This document shows positions 17,754-27,267 of a DNA stretch of 64,000 bases, piece after piece. The DNA is from Bacteroidota bacterium (lineage in GTDB: Bacteria; Bacteroidota; Bacteroidia; Chitinophagales; Saprospiraceae), in assembly GCA_024642705.1 (NCBI GenBank), contig JAHEAQ010000004.1:1-64000 (forward strand), read 5' to 3'. The notes beneath the pieces are model-generated. The model worked only from the letters and a program-made list of their open reading frames with translations. It was not told where the DNA came from and did not search any database. The position numbers were made by a program, and so were the translations under genes. Position 1 is the first letter of the stretch. The number at the start of each line of letters is the position of its first letter.

Positions 17754-18863
17754 ATGGCTAAAATTTCAAGAAATACATTTTTAAAGTCTGCAGGAGCTAT
17801 TGGCGCATTGGGTATCATAAGCACTTCATGCAATAATATTATCAAGAAAAATTCAGAAACTTTTTCAAATACTCCCGAATATGAGTGGAAAATGGTGACC
17901 ACATGGCCTCCAAATTTTCCAGTTTTGGGAGAAGGTTGCAACCTTTTTGCAGAATGGGTTTACAAAATGTCAGCAGGTAGAATGAAAATTTCGCCTTATG
18001 GTAGTGGTGAATTGATTCCTGGACTACAATCCTTTGACGCTGTAAGTATGGGTGCTGTAGAAATGGGACATGGTGCTGGATATTATTGGATTGGGAAATT
18101 CCCTGCATCTCAATTTTTTACGACCGTACCTTTTGGAATGAACGCTCAAGAATTTAATGCATGGATGTATGCTGGAAACGGTATTAAACTTTGGAAGGAA
18201 GTATATGCTGAATATAATTTAGTCCCATTTCCTGCTGGAAATACTGGCTTTCAAATGGGCGGATGGTTCAACAAAGAAATTAATTCAATCGAAGATCTCA
18301 AAGGACTCAAAATGCGTATTCCAGGATTAGGAGGAAATGTATTGGCAAGAGCTGGTGGTACACCTGTCGTTTCAGCTGGAAGTGAAATTTATACCAATCT
18401 TGAAAGAGGTGTTATCGATGCAACAGAATGGATTGGCCCTTACCACGATTATCTTATGGGCTTCCATGAAATAGCAAAATATTATTATACTCCTGGATGG
18501 CATGAACCTCAGGCTTGCCTTGAGTTAATTGTTAATAAGAAAAAATATGAAGATTTACCAGAGGATCTTCAAGTAATCATAGAAACTGCCGCAGCCAGAT
18601 CTAATATTTGGATGCTTTCTCAATTTGTTGCTAAGAACAATGAGTATTTACAAAAAATAGAAAATGAATCCAAAGTCGAATTCAAAGTTTTCCCTGACGA
18701 TGTTTTACAAAGTCTAAAAGTATTTACCAAAGATGCAATAAACGACATTATTGGAAGTGATCCTACAAGTAAGATGGTCTATGAAGATCAATTGAAATTC
18801 AGAACTGGAGTTAGCAAATGGTCGAATTTGTCTGAAAAAATGTATTTTGATAAGTTGCAATAA
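17754..18863 (+). CDS. TRAP transporter substrate-binding protein (DctP family), probable lipoprotein
   Basis: 369 residues. The DctP fold is shown by WKMVTTWPPNFPVLGEG, ISPYGSGELIPGLQSFDAVSMGAVEMGH, the conserved KGLKMRIPGLGGNVLARAGGTPV and ERGVIDATEWIGPYHD, close to the TakP-like (2-oxo acid) branch. The N-terminus SRNTFLKSAGAIGALGIISTSC resembles a Tat signal with a single arginine (RN instead of RR) ending in a lipobox cysteine, so it is probably an outer-leaflet inner-membrane lipoprotein. It feeds the DctQM permease encoded on the opposite strand just downstream. That convergent arrangement is unusual; dctP is normally co-directional with dctQM. Confidence 0.92.
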   Translation: MAKISRNTFLKSAGAIGALGIISTSCNNIIKKNSETFSNTPEYEWKMVTTWPPNFPVLGEGCNLFAEWVYKMSAGRMKISPYGSGELIPGLQSFDAVSMGAVEMGHGAGYYWIGKFPASQFFTTVPFGMNAQEFNAWMYAGNGIKLWKEVYAEYNLVPFPAGNTGFQMGGWFNKEINSIEDLKGLKMRIPGLGGNVLARAGGTPVVSAGSEIYTNLERGVIDATEWIGPYHDYLMGFHEIAKYYYTPGWHEPQACLELIVNKKKYEDLPEDLQVIIETAAARSNIWMLSQFVAKNNEYLQKIENESKVEFKVFPDDVLQSLKVFTKDAINDIIGSDPTSKMVYEDQLKFRTGVSKWSNLSEKMYFDKLQ

Positions 18864-18894
18864 TTAAGTAAAAACCTTCTTTTCTTGGAACAAC

Positions 18895-20190
18895 TTATAG
18901 ATTTGGGAAAATGCTTGGAAAAAACATAACTACAAGCAATAGAATCAGTTGCAAAATTAAAAATGGAATGATTCCTTTATAAATATCTATTGTTTTCACT
19001 TCTGGAGGTGCCACACTTTTAAGATAGAATAAAGAGAATCCAAAAGGAGGAGTCAAAAAAGAAGTTTGCAAGTTCAAAGCTATTAACAAACCTACCCAAA
19101 TGAGGTTCATTTCAAATTGAATAAAGACTGGCACGACAACAGGAACAATAATGAAAATTATTTCAATAAAATCAATAAAAAATCCAGCTATAAATATAAC
19201 TATCATTACAATCATTAAAAAACCAGAAGGTCCTAAGGAAGAATTTTGAATAATCTCAATTAAGAATTTGTCTCCTTCAAGCCCGCGAAAAACAAGTGAA
19301 AATGTAGTTGCACCAAGCAAAATCATAAAAACCATGCTTGTTAAATGGGTGGTTCCTTCGGAAACTTGTTTTAAAACTTTAAAATTTAATTTGTTCTGGG
19401 AAAAAGCTAATAAAACGGCGCCCAAAGCACCAACTGCGGCAGCTTCTGTAGGGCTGGCAATTCCATAAATTATTGCACCTAATACGGTTACAATTAATAA
19501 TAGCGGCATTAAAAATGCTTTTGCAACTTTGAAATAGAATTTATCAGATTTGAATGCTTTAATTTCTTCTGCAGGTACTGCTGGCGCCATTTTTGGGAAC
19601 AAGCGAGCAATAACCAATATGTATAATATATAGAGGCAAACTAAGATAATACCAGGATATATTGCCGCATGAAAAAGTTTGCCAACAGAAACATTTAGTA
19701 CACTACCTAATAAAACTAGAACCACTGATGGTGGGATAATTTGACCTAGTGTGCCAGAAGAAGCTATTACACCGCTAGCTAATGATGGTTTATAATTTCT
19801 TTTCAACATTGTTGGTAGGGATATTAATCCCATTGTAATTACTGTAGCTCCAACAATGCCAGTTGAAGCTGCTAATAATGCTCCTACAACAACAACAGAA
19901 ATGGCTAACCCACCTTTAAGCGTTCCAAAAAGCATGGACATGGTTTCCAAAAGATTTGCAGCAAGTCCAGATTTTTCAAGCATTAAACCCATAAAAACAA
20001 AAAGTGGCACAGCAAGCAAAACATAGTTTTCCATTATTCCCATTATTCTGAAAGGCAATAACATTAAAAAATCAGGAATAGTCAAAATTCCAACTAAAAT
20101 AGAAAGCCCAGCCAATGTAAATGCAACAGGATAGCCTGCTAGTATAAGAATAAAGATTAATACAAAAAGTAATAATGCTACTATTTCCAT
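18895..20190 (-). CDS. dctM: TRAP transporter large permease subunit (DctM family)
   Basis: 431 residues, about 12 membrane helices. DctM signatures: YPVAFTLAGLSILVG, PLFVFMGLMLEKSGLA, an ASTGIVGATVITMGLISLPTMLKRNY block, GTLGQIIPPSVVLVLLGSVLNVSVGKLF, ASPTEAAAVGA and the C-terminal QTSFLTPPFGFSLFYLK. It forms the Na+-driven transport channel of a tripartite ATP-independent periplasmic transporter. The ATG overlaps the dctQ stop by one base (TAATG), and the 3' end lies 32 bases from that of the convergent dctP gene with no obvious terminator. Confidence 0.95.
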   Translation of the reverse strand: MEIVALLLFVLIFILILAGYPVAFTLAGLSILVGILTIPDFLMLLPFRIMGIMENYVLLAVPLFVFMGLMLEKSGLAANLLETMSMLFGTLKGGLAISVVVVGALLAASTGIVGATVITMGLISLPTMLKRNYKPSLASGVIASSGTLGQIIPPSVVLVLLGSVLNVSVGKLFHAAIYPGIILVCLYILYILVIARLFPKMAPAVPAEEIKAFKSDKFYFKVAKAFLMPLLLIVTVLGAIIYGIASPTEAAAVGALGAVLLAFSQNKLNFKVLKQVSEGTTHLTSMVFMILLGATTFSLVFRGLEGDKFLIEIIQNSSLGPSGFLMIVMIVIFIAGFFIDFIEIIFIIVPVVVPVFIQFEMNLIWVGLLIALNLQTSFLTPPFGFSLFYLKSVAPPEVKTIDIYKGIIPFLILQLILLLVVMFFPSIFPNL

Positions 20191-20687
20191 TACGCTCTTC
20201 GAAATTTCTGAAGTTTAAAAATAGTATCTAAAATTCCTTGTGCAAGTAATAATAAAAAACCAAATACAATTGCATATTTAATGATATACCTAGCCGGCAG
20301 ACCGCCAGGATCGGACGAAACTTCTCGATAAGAAAATGAAACATTAGCATATTTATAGGAAACAAAAATTACAACAATACACCAAGGAATTAGTAAAAAT
20401 AAATTTCCAAGTATATTGACAATAAGTTGATTCTTCTCAGAATAATTCTGATAAAATAAATCTACTCTGACATGTTTATCATGTTGGAATGTATAAGAAG
20501 CTCCTATCAAAAAAATAAGTGCAAAAATGTGCCATTCTAATTCTATTACCCATTTTTCTGTTGTGTTAAATGTATATCTTAAAAACACATCTATACATAT
20601 TAACATAATTAATACAATATTTAGATAAGATATATAAGCACCTATTTTGTCAATTATTTTTTCTAATTGTTTCAAATTTTCATACAA
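20190..20687 (-). CDS. dctQ: TRAP transporter small permease subunit (DctQ family)
   Basis: 165 residues, four membrane helices (about 18-38, 50-68, 88-110, 130-155). The ending of helix 1 with the conserved polar CIDVFLRYTFN, then EWHIFALIFLIGASYTFQHDKHVRVD, is typical of DctQ. It is the membrane partner of DctM and docks the periplasmic binding protein. It is translated just before dctM with a one-base overlap. A gap of 200 AT-rich bases separates its start from the next divergent gene. Confidence 0.9.
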   Translation of the reverse strand: MYENLKQLEKIIDKIGAYISYLNIVLIMLICIDVFLRYTFNTTEKWVIELEWHIFALIFLIGASYTFQHDKHVRVDLFYQNYSEKNQLIVNILGNLFLLIPWCIVVIFVSYKYANVSFSYREVSSDPGGLPARYIIKYAIVFGFLLLLAQGILDTIFKLQKFRRA

Positions 20688-20887
20688 AGTTTATGTGTGC
20701 CAATATAAGAAAGCTTTTAAATATCTTCTAAATTATATTCAAATGGAATTATAAGTAACCAAATTTATTTTGTAGATAATTAAAAAATATAGTTTTAGAA
20801 TTGTTAAAAATCTCTATTATGCGTTAATATTAGTTAAAGGCAAAACAAGGATTTTAAATTTTTCGTTATATCAAACAAAAAGAAATT

Positions 20888-21256
20888 ATGAAACGGTTAA
20901 CAATTTTATCTATTGCATTAATGTCCTTCTTGCAATATAATTATGCTCAACTCATGGTTGATGGAAAAGAAGTCAAAATGGATGATATCAAATACATTGA
21001 AATTGAATTTTTTAATACTATTGGCAGTAATGAGGTCAAAGTATTCATAGATTATGGTCAAGACATTAGTTTTCTTGATAGAAAAACAAGATTGGTTTCA
21101 GATCGGAATGGCAAATCAAAAGTTTTCAATTCAAAGGTTGGAGGGCTTAATTGGTTTTATCAACAAGGATGGAAAATATTAGATGTTTATAATCCCAAAA
21201 CAGGAGGCAATACTTCAAGCAATGAATTGATTTACATATTGGAGAAAATCGAATAA
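20888..21256 (+). CDS. Small secreted protein of unknown function
   Basis: 122 residues. A cleavable signal peptide (LTILSIALMSFLQYNYAQ) precedes a small mixed alpha/beta domain of about 100 residues with no cysteine. Recognisable stretches are YIEIEFFNTIGSNEVKVFIDYGQ and GGLNWFYQQGWKILDVY, similar in style to short periplasmic proteins seen across Bacteroidota. I do not recognise the family. Monocistronic: its own intergenic region lies upstream and a strong terminator follows 27 bases after the stop. Confidence 0.75.
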   Translation: MKRLTILSIALMSFLQYNYAQLMVDGKEVKMDDIKYIEIEFFNTIGSNEVKVFIDYGQDISFLDRKTRLVSDRNGKSKVFNSKVGGLNWFYQQGWKILDVYNPKTGGNTSSNELIYILEKIE

Positions 21257-21283
21257 TAATAAACATTTTTGTAAATAGGAACC

Positions 21284-21325
21284 AAAAAAAATAGGCTATC
21301 TGAATATCAGATAGCCTATTTTTTT
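21284..21325. terminator. Strong bidirectional intrinsic terminator
   Basis: A perfect inverted repeat: A-run plus ATAGGCTATCTGA (left arm to 21303), loop ATA, TCAGATAGCCTAT plus T-run (from 21307). The GC-containing core is flanked by seven or more A/T on each side, so it can end transcription of the small secreted protein (+) and of the OmpA gene (-). Confidence 0.9.
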
Positions 21326-21338
21326 AACGTCTATTTTT

Positions 21339-22862
21339 TTACCTAGGAATTAAATTAAACTCTACTCTCCTATTCAGTGTCCTTCCTCTCAAAGTATTAT
21401 TATCTGAAATCGGTCTAGATTCTCCAAAACCGGCATAATTCATTCTTGAAATTGATAAGCCTTGGGTTGATAAATAATCATAACACGCTTTAGCTCTTCT
21501 TTCGGATAAGGTTTGATTTATGCTTGCCCCACCTGTATTATCCGTATGGCCGCTTATTGACAAATTGTATGCAGGATTTCTATCCAATATTCTAGCAATT
21601 TGAATTAATATCGTATAGGATTCAGGCTTTAACGTAGCTTTGCCAGTATCAAATTGAACTGCTCTCATTGCCAAATCGAGAACATCTTTATCCTTTTGGG
21701 GAATTTCTGGACAACCATTATTAGAGACGGGACCTGCTGCATTAGGACATTTGTCTCTGCTATCATCAATTCCATCGTTATCCGTATCTGGGCATCCACC
21801 ATAAGCAATTATGCCTGCACTATCGGGACATTTATCCAGATAATCTGGTATTCCATCGTTATCTTTATCAGGGCATCCTTCTGAACTTGCCGGACCAGCT
21901 GCATTAGGACATTTGTCAATAGCATCTGCAACACCATCATTATCAGCATCTAATATTGGGCATCCAGCATTGCTAGGTGAACCAGGCAAATTAGGACATT
22001 TATCTGCATTGTCAGGAACACCATCACCATCTGAATCTGTTCCTGGACAACCGTTGTTAGATTTCAATCCTGCTATATTAGGACAATCATCATCACTATC
22101 TGAAACACCATCACCGTCAGAATCTGGACAACCTCTCAAAGATTTTGGTCCTGCCAATAATGGGCAAGCATCTTCAAAATCTGCAATTCCATCACCGTCA
22201 GAATCTGGGCACCCTTGCAATTCTTTTGGTCCTGCTATCTGTGGACATAAATCAATATCATCTATTATTCCATCACCATCAGCATCATCTTTTAACATTG
22301 ATTTCTTTTTAGAACCCATGTCCCCGCCTTTACCTAGCACATAAGTGAATCCTAAGCCATGGTGTAAATTATTGCGATTTTCACTTAATGAATATCTATA
22401 TTCCGATTGCCAATTGATGTAGGACCTTTCCGTTATTTTAAATCTCAACCCGACCCCTAATGGAATTTGAATGTTCATATCTCCTTGATCTTCTGATACG
22501 AAGCCTATTCCAGCTACTATATATGGTTGAACTTTGCCTTCCTCATTTGTAATGTCATATTGTAAAGTAGCATCGACTCCAATGATTGTTTTTAAATAGG
22601 ACTCAATATTGTTATGGCTATTCACTACGCCAACTTTTAATGGAATTGAAAGATTTAATTTTTGATTCAAAAACCTACTATAATTGGCTTCGAAACCATT
22701 GTTATAATTATTGAAATCTTCGATCGCCCCGCCATTTTGGGATTGATAATCCAAGAAAAGTACCTTAAAACTTATTGCATTTGGATTACCAGAAGTTTGA
22801 GCTTGGGCAATTGGCGCAGCAATTATCAAGCTTAATACAGTGCATATAATTAATTTTCTCAT
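21339..22862 (-). CDS. OmpA family outer membrane protein with thrombospondin type 3 repeats
   Basis: 507 residues. A signal peptide (to about 22), an 8-stranded-barrel-like domain (about 28-180, ending HHGLGFTYVLGKG), seven calcium-binding TSP3-type repeats (about 192-386), and a C-terminal OmpA domain (about 400-505) with ISGHTDNTGG, LSERRAKAC and NRRVEF for peptidoglycan contact. It is a structural outer membrane protein holding the membrane to the cell wall through a Ca2+-stiffened linker. It is flanked by a strong terminator and a good TAACTTTG promoter, so it is probably a highly expressed single-gene unit. Confidence 0.93.
   Translation of the reverse strand: MRKLIICTVLSLIIAAPIAQAQTSGNPNAISFKVLFLDYQSQNGGAIEDFNNYNNGFEANYSRFLNQKLNLSIPLKVGVVNSHNNIESYLKTIIGVDATLQYDITNEEGKVQPYIVAGIGFVSEDQGDMNIQIPLGVGLRFKITERSYINWQSEYRYSLSENRNNLHHGLGFTYVLGKGGDMGSKKKSMLKDDADGDGIIDDIDLCPQIAGPKELQGCPDSDGDGIADFEDACPLLAGPKSLRGCPDSDGDGVSDSDDDCPNIAGLKSNNGCPGTDSDGDGVPDNADKCPNLPGSPSNAGCPILDADNDGVADAIDKCPNAAGPASSEGCPDKDNDGIPDYLDKCPDSAGIIAYGGCPDTDNDGIDDSRDKCPNAAGPVSNNGCPEIPQKDKDVLDLAMRAVQFDTGKATLKPESYTILIQIARILDRNPAYNLSISGHTDNTGGASINQTLSERRAKACYDYLSTQGLSISRMNYAGFGESRPISDNNTLRGRTLNRRVEFNLIPR
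21705..22289 (-). repeat. Seven tandem thrombospondin type 3 coding repeats
   Basis: Seven units of 26-29 codons, each starting with an acidic calcium loop (DxDxDGxxD) followed by a CP pair and a GCP end (for example DSDGDGIADFEDACP). At DNA level the units share the pattern for CCATC(A)CC / TCAGAATCTGG on the plus strand, for example around 22080-22210. These are protein-level repeats, not a CRISPR. Confidence 0.9.
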
Positions 22863-22896
22863 AAATATTATATCTAATCTTAGAATGAAACCTTCG

Positions 22897-22923
22897 CAAA
22901 GTTAAAATTATTTATTAAACAAA
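22897..22923 (-). promoter_or_regulatory. Putative promoter for the OmpA/TSP3 gene
   Basis: The minus strand reads TTTG (22923-22920), 15 bases, then TAACTTTG (22904-22897), which matches TAnnTTTG. The spacer is a little shorter than the usual 17-23. Transcription would start about 30 bases before the ATG. Confidence 0.55.
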
Positions 22924-23098
22924 TAATATATATGTTCAATTAAATTGCAAACTTCGTTAATATGTTAATTTGTGGTTTAGAACTGATTAATAAGTAAATA
23001 TCAGGTATTTGTAGTTTATTAAATAATTACTGAGCGAAATTATATTCTTCTTGTCACCGAAATTCTTTTGAAATGTCTTTTTGGATTACAGAACTGCA

Positions 23099-23596
23099 TT
23101 AATTTAATTCTTCAAAATAACCTGTTTCGTAATTTTTTCTAACTCTATCATATTCAAAATATTTCCCATTCATGCAAATATATATTCCTGGCGGAAGGAC
23201 TTGGACAAATGCTAAAGCACTACCTAGGTTAAAAAATCCATCCGATGAAGTTCCAAATGCATAAGGTATCATCGCTCCAGTAATCACTATTGTTTTTTCC
23301 TTTATTTTGCCTTTCGATAAATAATGTGCTGTCTTTACCATTGTGTCCGTACCATGAGTAATAAGTATTTTTGAATCACTTGCAGATTTACATTCTTCTA
23401 AGATAAAAGCTCTGTCATCATCCGTCATTTCCAAACTATCAACCATCATCAGAGTGCGTAATTTTACATCTAAAGTACATCGTCCACGCAGCAGCATATG
23501 ATCTAAATGAGTATTTTCGAAAAATAATTTTCCAGTGATATAATTGTATTCTTTATCAAAGGTGCCGCCTGTAATAAAAATTTGAATTGTTTCCAC
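23099..23596 (-). CDS. Single-domain asparaginase-like protein
   Basis: 165 residues, half the length of ordinary L-asparaginases: only the N-terminal catalytic domain is present. Both active-site threonine motifs are there: ITGGTFDK with Thr12 and THGTDTM with Thr83-Asp84, plus VITGAMIPY and SDGFFNLGSAL. The C-terminal domain, which supplies residues to the neighbouring active site in normal tetramers, is missing, and the ORF ends cleanly, so this is a natural short form and not a truncation. It could hydrolyse asparagine or another amide; activity is unproven. It lies 47 bases after the YkuK-like gene on the same strand. Confidence 0.82.
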   Translation of the reverse strand: METIQIFITGGTFDKEYNYITGKLFFENTHLDHMLLRGRCTLDVKLRTLMMVDSLEMTDDDRAFILEECKSASDSKILITHGTDTMVKTAHYLSKGKIKEKTIVITGAMIPYAFGTSSDGFFNLGSALAFVQVLPPGIYICMNGKYFEYDRVRKNYETGYFEELN

Positions 23597-23643
23597 TATA
23601 ATATGAATTTTGGCGCAAATATCGCGAAATATCTGAAATGTAG

Positions 23644-24114
23644 TTATAGCATTTTATCTGCACAATAAGAAGAAGCGAATGCATTAGGTTTTGCTTTGAA
23701 ATTGTAACCCATTCCTTTAATGTAACCCATTGCCTCATGCAGAGCTATGTGCGACTTGTAATTTGGATCAACATTTATATCCACATGAACTTCTAGAGGA
23801 ATTTGATACTTTTCTAAAATGTCACTCAAATAAAAAGCTAAGTTCACAGACTTAATTACTTCATTAATCATTCTTTCCTTGATTGCCATTTTTTGCATCA
23901 ATTTATCTTTTGAAACAAACATGAATCCACCTTGTCCTTTTCTCAAAAAAACAATTACTGTTGCAAATTCAATATAACTACCTCTAACTTGAGAATCCGT
24001 ACCAATACAAATCCTAATCTGTTGACCGCAGCCTTTTTCGTAAATAAGGGTCTGCTCTACTTCCTCTTTAATTTCATTTTCTATAATGGCCCCATTAAAT
24101 CTTTTCCAATTCAT
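23644..24114 (-). CDS. YkuK-like (DUF458) RNase H-fold protein
   Basis: 156 residues. CIGTDSQVRGSYIEFATVIVFLR and LEVHVDINVDPNYKSHIALHEAMGYIKGMGY match the DUF458/YkuK family, which adopts an RNase H-like fold; the acidic residues in GTDSQ and HVDIN sit where catalytic carboxylates are expected. No signal peptide. The biochemical role of the family is not established. It precedes the single-domain asparaginase in a two-gene unit and is divergent from the DUF255 lipoprotein gene. Confidence 0.8.
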   Translation of the reverse strand: MNWKRFNGAIIENEIKEEVEQTLIYEKGCGQQIRICIGTDSQVRGSYIEFATVIVFLRKGQGGFMFVSKDKLMQKMAIKERMINEVIKSVNLAFYLSDILEKYQIPLEVHVDINVDPNYKSHIALHEAMGYIKGMGYNFKAKPNAFASSYCADKML

Positions 24115-24197
24115 TTGATCTTATAATATTAACTAAAAATATTAAATTTTATTCAATATGATATTTTAGCAAACTTACTTTCTTTATTTGTTTTGCT

Positions 24198-24205
24198 TAC
24201 TTTTG
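24198..24205 (+). promoter_or_regulatory. Putative -7 promoter element upstream of the DUF255 gene
   Basis: TACTTTTG matches TAnnTTTG and lies 18 bases before the ATG at 24224. If used, transcription starts near 24212, which rules out the alternative TTG start at 24188. Confidence 0.5.
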
Positions 24206-24223
24206 GGCAGAAATAATCAAATA

Positions 24224-26347
24224 ATGATTGACTTTATGTACTTTAAATTATTACCACTTTTCATTGTTTCCGCTTGGATGGTGAGTTGTGGTTCTTCAAA
24301 AAAAATGGACTCTGAAAATCACAAATACACCAATAAACTGATCCACGAAAGTTCACCTTATTTACTGCAACATGCTCACAACCCTGTTGATTGGTTCCCG
24401 TGGGGAGATGAGGCCTTGCAAAAAGCAGAAAAAGAAAACAAACTAGTCATTGTTAGTATTGGCTATTCGGCATGTCATTGGTGTCATGTCATGGAACAAG
24501 AATCATTTGAAGACACTTTGGTAGCAAAAATTATGAATGAAAATTTCGTATCTATCAAAGTTGATAGAGAAGAAAGGCCAGATGTTGATGATGTTTACAT
24601 GACTGCTTGTAATTTAATTTCAGGTCGAGGCGGCTGGCCTCTTAATGCCGTAGTCCTTCCAGATGGTAGACCGGTTTGGGCTGGAACATACTTTCCAAAG
24701 GAACAATGGATAGATATATTAAATCAATTTACAAAGCTTAAGACTGAAAATTACGCCAAACTAGAAGATTCTGCTAAAAGGATTGTTTCGGGATTACAAC
24801 AAGTAGATGCAGTTATTGATGTAAAAGAGGATATTGAATTTACGAATTTAGAATTAAATGGAATTGTTACAAAATTTATCAATAATATTGATTTCAAAGA
24901 GGGTGGCCGTTTAAATAGCCCCAAATTTCCAATGCCAAATAATTACGAATTCTTATTAAAAATGGCTTATTCCAGTCCAGATTCAAGATCGTTAGAAGCT
25001 GTAAATACCACATTAACTAAAATGGCCAATGGCGGTATATACGATCAAATCGAAGGAGGTTTTGCAAGATATTCAACAGATGAAATTTGGAAAGTTCCAC
25101 ATTTTGAAAAAATGCTGTATGATAATGCACAATTGGTTTCTTTGTATTCTCAGGCATATAGATATACCAAGAATGAATATTTTAGAACAATTGCCGAAGA
25201 AACTTTAAATTTCATAGAAAAAAATTGGCAAGATGATTCAGGCGGGTTCCATTCTTCATATGATGCAGATAGTGAAGGCGAAGAAGGTAAGTTTTATGTT
25301 TGGAAGAAATCAGAATTATCCAAGATAATAACAGATGAAAATGAATTTAAGCTCTTCTGCCAATTTTATAATGTCACAGAAAATGGAAATTGGGAAGGAT
25401 CCAATATCTTACATACAAATTTTACAGATGTTGAATTTTCCATAAAAAATAATTTAGATATAGATAGCTTTTCAAATTTGAAATCCAAATGGAAAAAATT
25501 AGTCCTTACAGAACGAATGAAAAGAACTTATCCCAATTTAGACGATAAAATTATTTGTTCTTGGAATGCGCTGGTCATTAATGCATATATAGACTCATAT
25601 AAAGCTTTTCAAGATGAGCAATATAGAATAAAAGCTATTGAATTATGGGATTTTATTGAAGACAATTTATTAAGTAGGGATGGCGTAACTTTGAAAAGAA
25701 ATTATAAAAAAGGGAAATCTACGATAAATGGTTTTTTGGATGATTATGCGTTGACTATAAATGCAATGATTCAATTATATGAAATTACTTTCGATGAGAT
25801 TTACTTGTCTAAAGCAAATAAATTAATGGCGCACGTTATCACACATTTTAAAAATGATAATTCAGCAATGTTTAATTTTACATCAAAGCTGGATCCGCCA
25901 TTAATCGCCACAAAATTGGAACTAAGTGACAATGTGATTCCAGGTTCTAATTCAATAACAGCAAGAAACTTGCATTCATTAGGTTTACTATTATACAATA
26001 ATGAATATATAAATCTTTCAAAGCAAATGCTTCGAAATATGAAAAACTCTATACTTGAAACTTCTCAACCCAATTTTTATTCCAATTGGTGCAATCTATA
26101 TTTTGATATGGTATATGATCCATATGAAATTGCTATACTAGGAAAAGGATATAATGAAATAAGAAAAGAAATGATGAAAAATTATCTTCCTAATGCCATT
26201 TTTCTTGGCGGCAATTCTGAAGGAAATCTGCAATTACTGGAAGATAAATTGAGAGAAGGGGAAGATCTAATATACGTTTGTGTGAATAAGGCATGTAAAT
26301 TTCCAGTAAAAAAAGCTGAGGAAGCGATGAAATTGTTGAAAAATTAA
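24224..26347 (+). CDS. DUF255 thioredoxin-fold protein (YyaL/SPATA20 family), lipoprotein
   Basis: 707 residues from the ATG at 24224 (a further ATG four codons on is equally possible). The leader [14 protein letters not shown] ends in a lipobox-like Cys22. [25 protein letters not shown] is the family hallmark, followed by a thioredoxin-like domain with SACHWCHVM (Cys84, Cys87), then a six-hairpin glycosidase-like (alpha/alpha)6 region (about 250-620) with [18 protein letters not shown]. The function is unknown; members are proposed to combine a redox domain with a sugar-epimerase/glycosidase-like barrel. The 3' end overlaps the convergent ftsE gene by four bases. Confidence 0.88.
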   Translation: MIDFMYFKLLPLFIVSAWMVSCGSSKKMDSENHKYTNKLIHESSPYLLQHAHNPVDWFPWGDEALQKAEKENKLVIVSIGYSACHWCHVMEQESFEDTLVAKIMNENFVSIKVDREERPDVDDVYMTACNLISGRGGWPLNAVVLPDGRPVWAGTYFPKEQWIDILNQFTKLKTENYAKLEDSAKRIVSGLQQVDAVIDVKEDIEFTNLELNGIVTKFINNIDFKEGGRLNSPKFPMPNNYEFLLKMAYSSPDSRSLEAVNTTLTKMANGGIYDQIEGGFARYSTDEIWKVPHFEKMLYDNAQLVSLYSQAYRYTKNEYFRTIAEETLNFIEKNWQDDSGGFHSSYDADSEGEEGKFYVWKKSELSKIITDENEFKLFCQFYNVTENGNWEGSNILHTNFTDVEFSIKNNLDIDSFSNLKSKWKKLVLTERMKRTYPNLDDKIICSWNALVINAYIDSYKAFQDEQYRIKAIELWDFIEDNLLSRDGVTLKRNYKKGKSTINGFLDDYALTINAMIQLYEITFDEIYLSKANKLMAHVITHFKNDNSAMFNFTSKLDPPLIATKLELSDNVIPGSNSITARNLHSLGLLLYNNEYINLSKQMLRNMKNSILETSQPNFYSNWCNLYFDMVYDPYEIAILGKGYNEIRKEMMKNYLPNAIFLGGNSEGNLQLLEDKLREGEDLIYVCVNKACKFPVKKAEEAMKLLKN

Positions 26348-27021
26348 ATTTTTACCAATTCTTTATTTTTACAAACGTACATTTTAGTCGAAAACAATTG
26401 TGCAAGTGATTCATCATGAGTCGCCGTAATAATTGAAGATCCATCTTCTAATGCAAGTTCTCTTAAAAGCTTAAAAATTTCTATCCCTAATTGTTTGTTA
26501 AGATTCCCAGTGGGTTCATCCGCAATGACCAATTTTGGTTTGTGGACTAAAGCTCTTGCAATTGCAAGTCTTTGCTTTTCGCCACCCGAAAGTTCAAATC
26601 CTTTTTTAGTAGATTGATTTGCTAACTCCACTTTATCAAGAATTTTAGTGATAGATTGTTTTCTATATTCAGCATCTTTAAAATTAATGGATTGAAGAAA
26701 ATAGTTTAAATTATCATAAACACTCAATTTTTCAAAAATTCTAAAATCTTGAAAAACCAAGCCTAGCTTTCTTCTCAGCAATTGAAGTTCATTTTTTTTG
26801 ATATTTAGCAAATCTTGACCTAATATTTTTGCAGACTTGCCTTCGATTTCCATTACTCCATAAATACTTTTTAAAAAACTTGATTTTCCACTTCCTGAAG
26901 GTCCCAAAATAAAAGTCACTTCAGCATTATACAAACTGAAGTTAATATTGGATAATATTCTTTCATTTTGTCTATTAATATTTAATTCTTCGAAACGAAG
27001 CAATTCTATCAGACCGGTCAT
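26344..27021 (-). CDS. ftsE: FtsE-like cell division ABC transporter ATP-binding protein
   Basis: 225 residues with a complete ABC ATPase: Walker [11 protein letters not shown]-loop [17 protein letters not shown], signature [15 protein letters not shown], Walker [13 protein letters not shown] and the H-loop ATHDES. The FLKSIYG and [12 protein letters not shown] sequences are typical of Bacteroidota FtsE, which with FtsX controls peptidoglycan hydrolases at the septum. FtsX is not adjacent. A LolD-type lipoprotein exporter ATPase is the main alternative. The start could be a few codons downstream of 27021. Confidence 0.82.
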   Translation of the reverse strand: MTGLIELLRFEELNINRQNERILSNINFSLYNAEVTFILGPSGSGKSSFLKSIYGVMEIEGKSAKILGQDLLNIKKNELQLLRRKLGLVFQDFRIFEKLSVYDNLNYFLQSINFKDAEYRKQSITKILDKVELANQSTKKGFELSGGEKQRLAIARALVHKPKLVIADEPTGNLNKQLGIEIFKLLRELALEDGSSIITATHDESLAQLFSTKMYVCKNKELVKI

Positions 27022-27205
27022 GCAATAATTTTAATATCAAATATATAATTTAATGTTTGTTAAGTAGCCATGAAAATTATGAACAGTCTCCTAAACGATT
27101 TATCCAAATGGATTGTTCTATAGTTTGAAATAGTTATTCATCCCAGAATTGCATTAAAAAAACTAAACAAAAATGAATATCCTGCATTTATTGTGTTTAC
27201 AATAT

Positions 27206-27213
27206 TAACTTTG
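27206..27213 (+). promoter_or_regulatory. Putative -7 promoter element for ccmE-ccmF
   Basis: TAACTTTG matches TAnnTTTG and lies 54 bases upstream of the ccmE ATG. No well-spaced -33 element. The rest of the 246-base gap (27022-27267) is AT-rich without evident structure. Confidence 0.45.
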
Positions 27214-27267
27214 CAGCTTATTCAAAGCGATATTCTATAATATTTTATCAACGAACTAATAAATACT

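Noticed and set aside
21705-22289. Regularly spaced DNA repeats that could suggest a CRISPR array
   Set aside because: The units code for thrombospondin type 3 repeats in frame and differ in length and sequence; spacers are coding too.
21913-22344. 143-codon plus-strand ORF opposite the TSP3 repeats
   Set aside because: A repeat shadow: the Ser/Pro-rich product is the mirror of the calcium-binding repeats, as expected from codon use.
24188-24223. Alternative TTG start giving a longer DUF255 protein
   Set aside because: It overlaps the TACTTTTG promoter element and adds residues before what already is a complete lipoprotein leader.
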